Origin: Selenomonadaceae bacterium
Lineage (GTDB): Bacteria; Bacillota; Negativicutes; Selenomonadales; Selenomonadaceae
Length of the DNA: 52,013 nucleotides
Direction of reading: 5' to 3'
Assembly (NCBI GenBank): GCA_017554235.1
Contig: JAFZIV010000046.1
Span: 1 to 52,013 of the forward strand
Of the stretch, positions 49,901 to 52,013 are shown one piece after another (position 1 is the first letter of the stretch; each line of letters starts with the position of its first letter). The notes beneath the pieces were generated by a model that saw only the letters and a program-made list of their open reading frames with translations, made no database searches and was not told the origin of the DNA. Both the position numbers and the translations under genes were made by a program.

Positions 49901-52013
49901 AATCTTGTCATTTCCTTCGCCGGCAGAGATTATTACGCTGTTTCCTGTATTATTAACTGTGTCTGATCCACCTAAACCGTTAATTATCGCGCTGTTAGAT
50001 CCGTTAGTGAGGTTATCCGCTTCCGCCGTTCCTTTAATTGTCGGACTCGTAAACAGTTTGAACACATTATCCTGAATCTTTACATTTTCTTCCGCAATTC
50101 CTTCGACCGTGATTTTGTTACTGCCGACAGTCAAGATAACGTTAGCACCGCTAACCGCCGTATTAGCTATAGAACCTGAAGTAATTTTAATGGAATCATC
50201 CGCGCCGAATCCTTTTATAACGTCGTTGCCGTCGCCTTCAGCGTAGGTATAAAGGACGCCGCTCATTACACTGCTGTAAATAGTGTCGTCGCCTGTACCA
50301 CCGTTAATTGTATTCTTAGTTGCCGCGCTGGTTATCGTGATTTTATCATCGCCATCGCCGCCGGCTATAAATGAATACGCTCCGCTGTTCAGGATTGAAT
50401 CATTACCGTCGCCGCCATAAACTTTCACTGACGCGCCAGTATTATTTACAGAATCATCACCATCATAACCGTAAACTGTAGCACTTGCTCCCGTATTTTT
50501 TATCGTATCGTCATAATCCGTTGCCGTAGTTACGGACTTACTCTTAACCGTATTGTTGATTGACTTGCCGATCGAAGGATTAGGATTAATTTTAATCGTT
50601 TTGCCTTTCGCGCCGCTAAGGGTTATCATGCCGCCACCGGTTATGCTTATCTTTACGTCATTACCAACCGTAGATGTCGTAAAGTTAGCACCTGTTATGC
50701 TCATTGAATCTTTATCTGTCCAGCCGGAAATATAATCGTTGCCGTCTCCGTTTGCATAAAGATACATTACTCCGCTCGTGTTGCTACTGTAAATTGTATC
50801 ATTACCGATACCCGCGCTGATTGTATTTTTCGTGCCACTGCTACCAAGACTGATTATGTCGTTATCTTCGCCGCCGTCAAGCAACACATTTGAGCCTGAA
50901 CTGTAAATTGTGTCATTGCCTTCATAACCGAAAACCGTAACTTTAGAGCCGGTATTTTTTATGCTGTCGTTGTATTCAGTACCAGTAACAAATCTGCTAC
51001 CTTTCTTATTGTTTATCTTTACTCCGTCACTTACGTTATCGTCGCCGCCTGCCATTAAACTGCCTTGAATTTTCGGCGTTATCTTCGACACATTCTTAAG
51101 GCTTATTGAACCTGTTCCCGCCGTGACAATCAAATCGTTTCCGCTATTCGTCGTGGAGTATGTTCCATAGCCGCTTCCGATAACTAAAGTGTCGTTGGAA
51201 CTCATATTGTAAATAACGTCATTGCCGTCGCCCGACGTGTACATAAACTTATTTGCAATTCCGTTACTGTAAATTGTATCATCGCCGTCGCCGCCTGTTA
51301 TCGTATGATATCCTGCCGCATTGTCGAGACGTATAACGTCATTGCCGCCGTTGAGCAAAATAACATTGTATTGGCTATTTGTATTGAGTGAAACAGAATC
51401 ATCGCCTGATCCAACATTGATTGTCGAATTTTTTACACCGGTGATAAGTGAATCATTTCCACCGCTAAGTGAAATTACATTGGAACTTCCATTGCCGGCG
51501 ATTGTGACATAATCGTTACCGTCTCCTGCATAAATTGTTCCATTACTAATTGCGCTATTGACTGTGATTTTATTATTACCACTGCCGGCATTTATTGATA
51601 TGCGAGTAGCATCATTGCCGCTACCTGTAATTATTGTATCGTCGCCGTCTCCTGCAATAATTGTCGAATACAGAACATTGTTATTAATAGAATCGTTTCC
51701 GCCTTCCAATGTTCCTTTAATGTTAATCGCCGAAAGGTTAGCCGCACCAGCCAGAGTAATTTTGCCCGAACCTGCCGTGACTATTATGTCATCTCCGCTC
51801 TTCGTCGTGCTGTACTTCGTGCCGCTGATTATCAATGTGTCACTAACTTTGAAACCGGAAACATAATCGTTACCGTCGCCGCTGTTGTATTGATAGATAT
51901 TGCCTGCATAAGAATTGCTATTGTAAATGGTATCGTTGCCAGTGCCACCGTTTACTGTCAAGCCTTGAGAACTTCCATAGATACTGATTTTGTCATCTCC
52001 TACTCCGCCGTAA
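46994..52013 (-). CDS. Large RTX calcium-binding repeat protein (N-terminus outside window)
   Basis: The frame is open to the window edge, so at least 1672 residues of C-terminal sequence are present and the true start is not seen. It is built almost wholly of RTX-type repeats (GGTGNDTIY, GGDGDDTI, GAGADKISL) that bind Ca2+ in a parallel beta-roll. Between about 48.2 and 49.7 kb there are long repeats of about 145 residues (435 bases). Each has SISKSVKSGAN-type, AVGSSSITVKDGADKSFEIK and GNDTIYTNGNSNLIQY landmarks. The end has GNDTLYSGTGDDTLYGGSGN followed by a roughly 120-residue C-terminal domain without repeats, as in type I secretion substrates. It is probably a secreted or surface adhesin. 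Confidence 0.88.
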   Translation of the reverse strand, partial: YGGVGDDKISIYGSSQGLTVNGGTGNDTIYNSNSYAGNIYQYNSGDGNDYVSGFKVSDTLIISGTKYSTTKSGDDIIVTAGSGKITLAGAANLSAINIKGTLEGGNDSINNNVLYSTIIAGDGDDTIITGSGNDATRISINAGSGNNKITVNSAISNGTIYAGDGNDYVTIAGNGSSNVISLSGGNDSLITGVKNSTINVGSGDDSVSLNTNSQYNVILLNGGNDVIRLDNAAGYHTITGGDGDDTIYSNGIANKFMYTSGDGNDVIYNMSSNDTLVIGSGYGTYSTTNSGNDLIVTAGTGSISLKNVSKITPKIQGSLMAGGDDNVSDGVKINNKKGSRFVTGTEYNDSIKNTGSKVTVFGYEGNDTIYSSGSNVLLDGGEDNDIISLGSSGTKNTISAGIGNDTIYSSNTSGVMYLYANGDGNDYISGWTDKDSMSITGANFTTSTVGNDVKISITGGGMITLSGAKGKTIKINPNPSIGKSINNTVKSKSVTTATDYDDTIKNTGASATVYGYDGDDSVNNTGASVKVYGGDGNDSILNSGAYSFIAGGDGDDKITITSAATKNTINGGTGDDTIYSSVMSGVLYTYAEGDGNDVIKGFGADDSIKITSGSIANTAVSGANVILTVGSNKITVEGIAEENVKIQDNVFKLFTSPTIKGTAEADNLTNGSNSAIINGLGGSDTVNNTGNSVIISAGEGNDKIYDSGDETTIRGDAGNDTITASGSNVLADGGAGTDKISLGSKAENATIIGGTDNDAIYTNGKGNLIQYASGDGKDTIFGFSGGDSIQITSGSVSKSVKSGANLLVTVGSGTSNVITIKDGADKSLDIKDNVITLKESLTSVTLTTSADEYVNEDNGARIYAVDGKDTITNTASNAYIDGGAGADKISLGSKAENVTIVGGAGNDTIYTNGNGNLIQYSSSDDKDVIVGFSGDDSIQITSGTISKSVKSGANMVFAVGSSSITVKDGAEKSFEIKDNVITLKENLTSVTLTASADTYVNEDNAATIYGVAGNDTITNTASNVYIDGGAGADKISISSNSANNTIVGGTGNDAIYTNGNSNLIQYASDDGKDTIFGFSGDDSIQITLGKISKSVKSGANMIFAVGKSSITVKDGADKSFEIKDNLITLTESLSQSTLTSKGDNYTNETNGATIYAVGGNDTITNSGSVALLDVGAGADIISLSASSANNTLIGGTGNDTIYTNGNSNLIQYTSGDGNDTVIGFGGDDSIQITSGTISKSVKSSNDDMVFAVGSSSITVKVKEDSVNKVFEIKDGVITLTEALKPVNLTAKADKYTNETKGATIYAAGGNDLVTNSGSAALIDLGAGNDKIYNSSDEVTIIGGTGDDTIHTNGNTLLIDGGDGADIVSLGSDVEHTTITGGKGNDKIYGNANAIVYQYAEGDGNDIIYGFTSNDTLKLTSGSISSVASSGKNGILKIGSGYITLGGAATSVINVVTGNDSVSTIDIGSYIPVGVTLNSLRDKMTVTTKFTGNVIDLTRYKGADSVKKVNASSLTGGIEIFCNGIGNSITGGKGNDTLYSGTGDDTLYGGSGNDVFVYSEGEDLIKDYTAGKDTIMLGKDVEITSQEASGKDWVITTNKGTIKVTNGKGKKITVKESAISGLLYDDNFVTDTVQIDSVTEIKDTNYAVGKVTSLTSDDVFNQDKWSITAAYDK
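48230..49690 (-). repeat. Long coding repeats of the RTX gene (about 435 bases)
   Basis: The codons for SKSVKSGAN or its variant recur near 48290, 48740, 49170 and 49610. Each is accompanied by the same sequence of RTX and strand segments, indicating tandem duplication within the gene. Confidence 0.7.

Noticed and set aside
46994-51961. TTG at 51961 as the start of the RTX protein.
   Set aside because: The frame stays open to the window edge with RTX repeat sequence (GGVGDDKISIYG) upstream, so the gene is simply cut.
1-52013. tRNA, rRNA or riboswitch genes.
   Set aside because: No cloverleaf, rRNA segment or recognisable T-box, TPP, SAM or similar conserved core was seen on either strand by eye.

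Overview
The window looks like chromosome of an AT-rich diderm Firmicute, most likely Negativicutes (Selenomonadales-like). This is inferred from the alanyl-tRNA synthetase, DUF1659/DUF2922-type small proteins, TTG/GTG starts with strong AGGAGG ribosome sites, exported proteins with Sec signals but no lipobox, and very large RTX-type surface proteins. Almost all genes lie on the minus strand. The exceptions are one SGNH hydrolase and a run of tiny toxin-like genes.

Region 1 (1-5.9 kb) is an array of ten small genes whose products carry a double-glycine leader (ELxxVAGG), one of them a full Nif11-type leader. Most are self-contained units with a near-identical promoter (TTAACA/TTAATA-17-TATAAT), 5' UTR and terminator. 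Two gene pairs, a YoeB-type toxin-antitoxin and a PIN-domain pair, sit inside the array. Region 2 (5.9-12.4 kb) holds an operon of four small hypothetical genes led by a retropepsin-like protein, a periplasmic amino-acid-binding protein, a ribbon-helix-helix protein, alaS and a pyridoxal/pyridoxamine kinase.

Region 3 (12.6-32.1 kb) is one 6501-codon gene for a giant repetitive surface or secreted protein. It has RTX-like repeats at its C-terminus and a short N-terminal double-glycine leader (E at -8, L at -7, GG at -2/-1). That leader matches the small peptides of region 1, so one peptidase-type ABC exporter may handle both.

Region 4 (32.4-34.8 kb) has no conventional gene, but it is the most striking part of the window. 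It is a tandem array of four tiny membrane-peptide genes (25-34 codons, plus strand), each with a TTGAAA-17-TANAAT promoter. Each converges on a minus-strand RNA gene with its own strong promoter. Each RNA carries a sequence complementary to the toxin's translation start, and each module shares a terminator hairpin. This is the architecture of the Fst/par type I toxin-antitoxin locus. Extra antisense units without toxin, a toxin remnant, a promoterless antisense remnant and a 109-bp duplication show repeated duplication and decay.

Region 5 (34.8-45.4 kb) runs on the minus strand: two TerD-family proteins, a GT2 glycosyltransferase, three tandem exported MTA/SAH-nucleosidase-like proteins, a Ca2+-type P-type ATPase, a DUF445 membrane protein and a YjiH-type membrane protein. 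The third nucleosidase has lost its ATG and its catalytic Asp. Region 6 (45.6-52 kb) has the plus-strand exported SGNH hydrolase converging on the 3' part of a second large RTX protein, cut by the window edge. Calcium is a recurring theme (RTX repeats, TerD, Ca2+ ATPase), but a functional link is only an inference.
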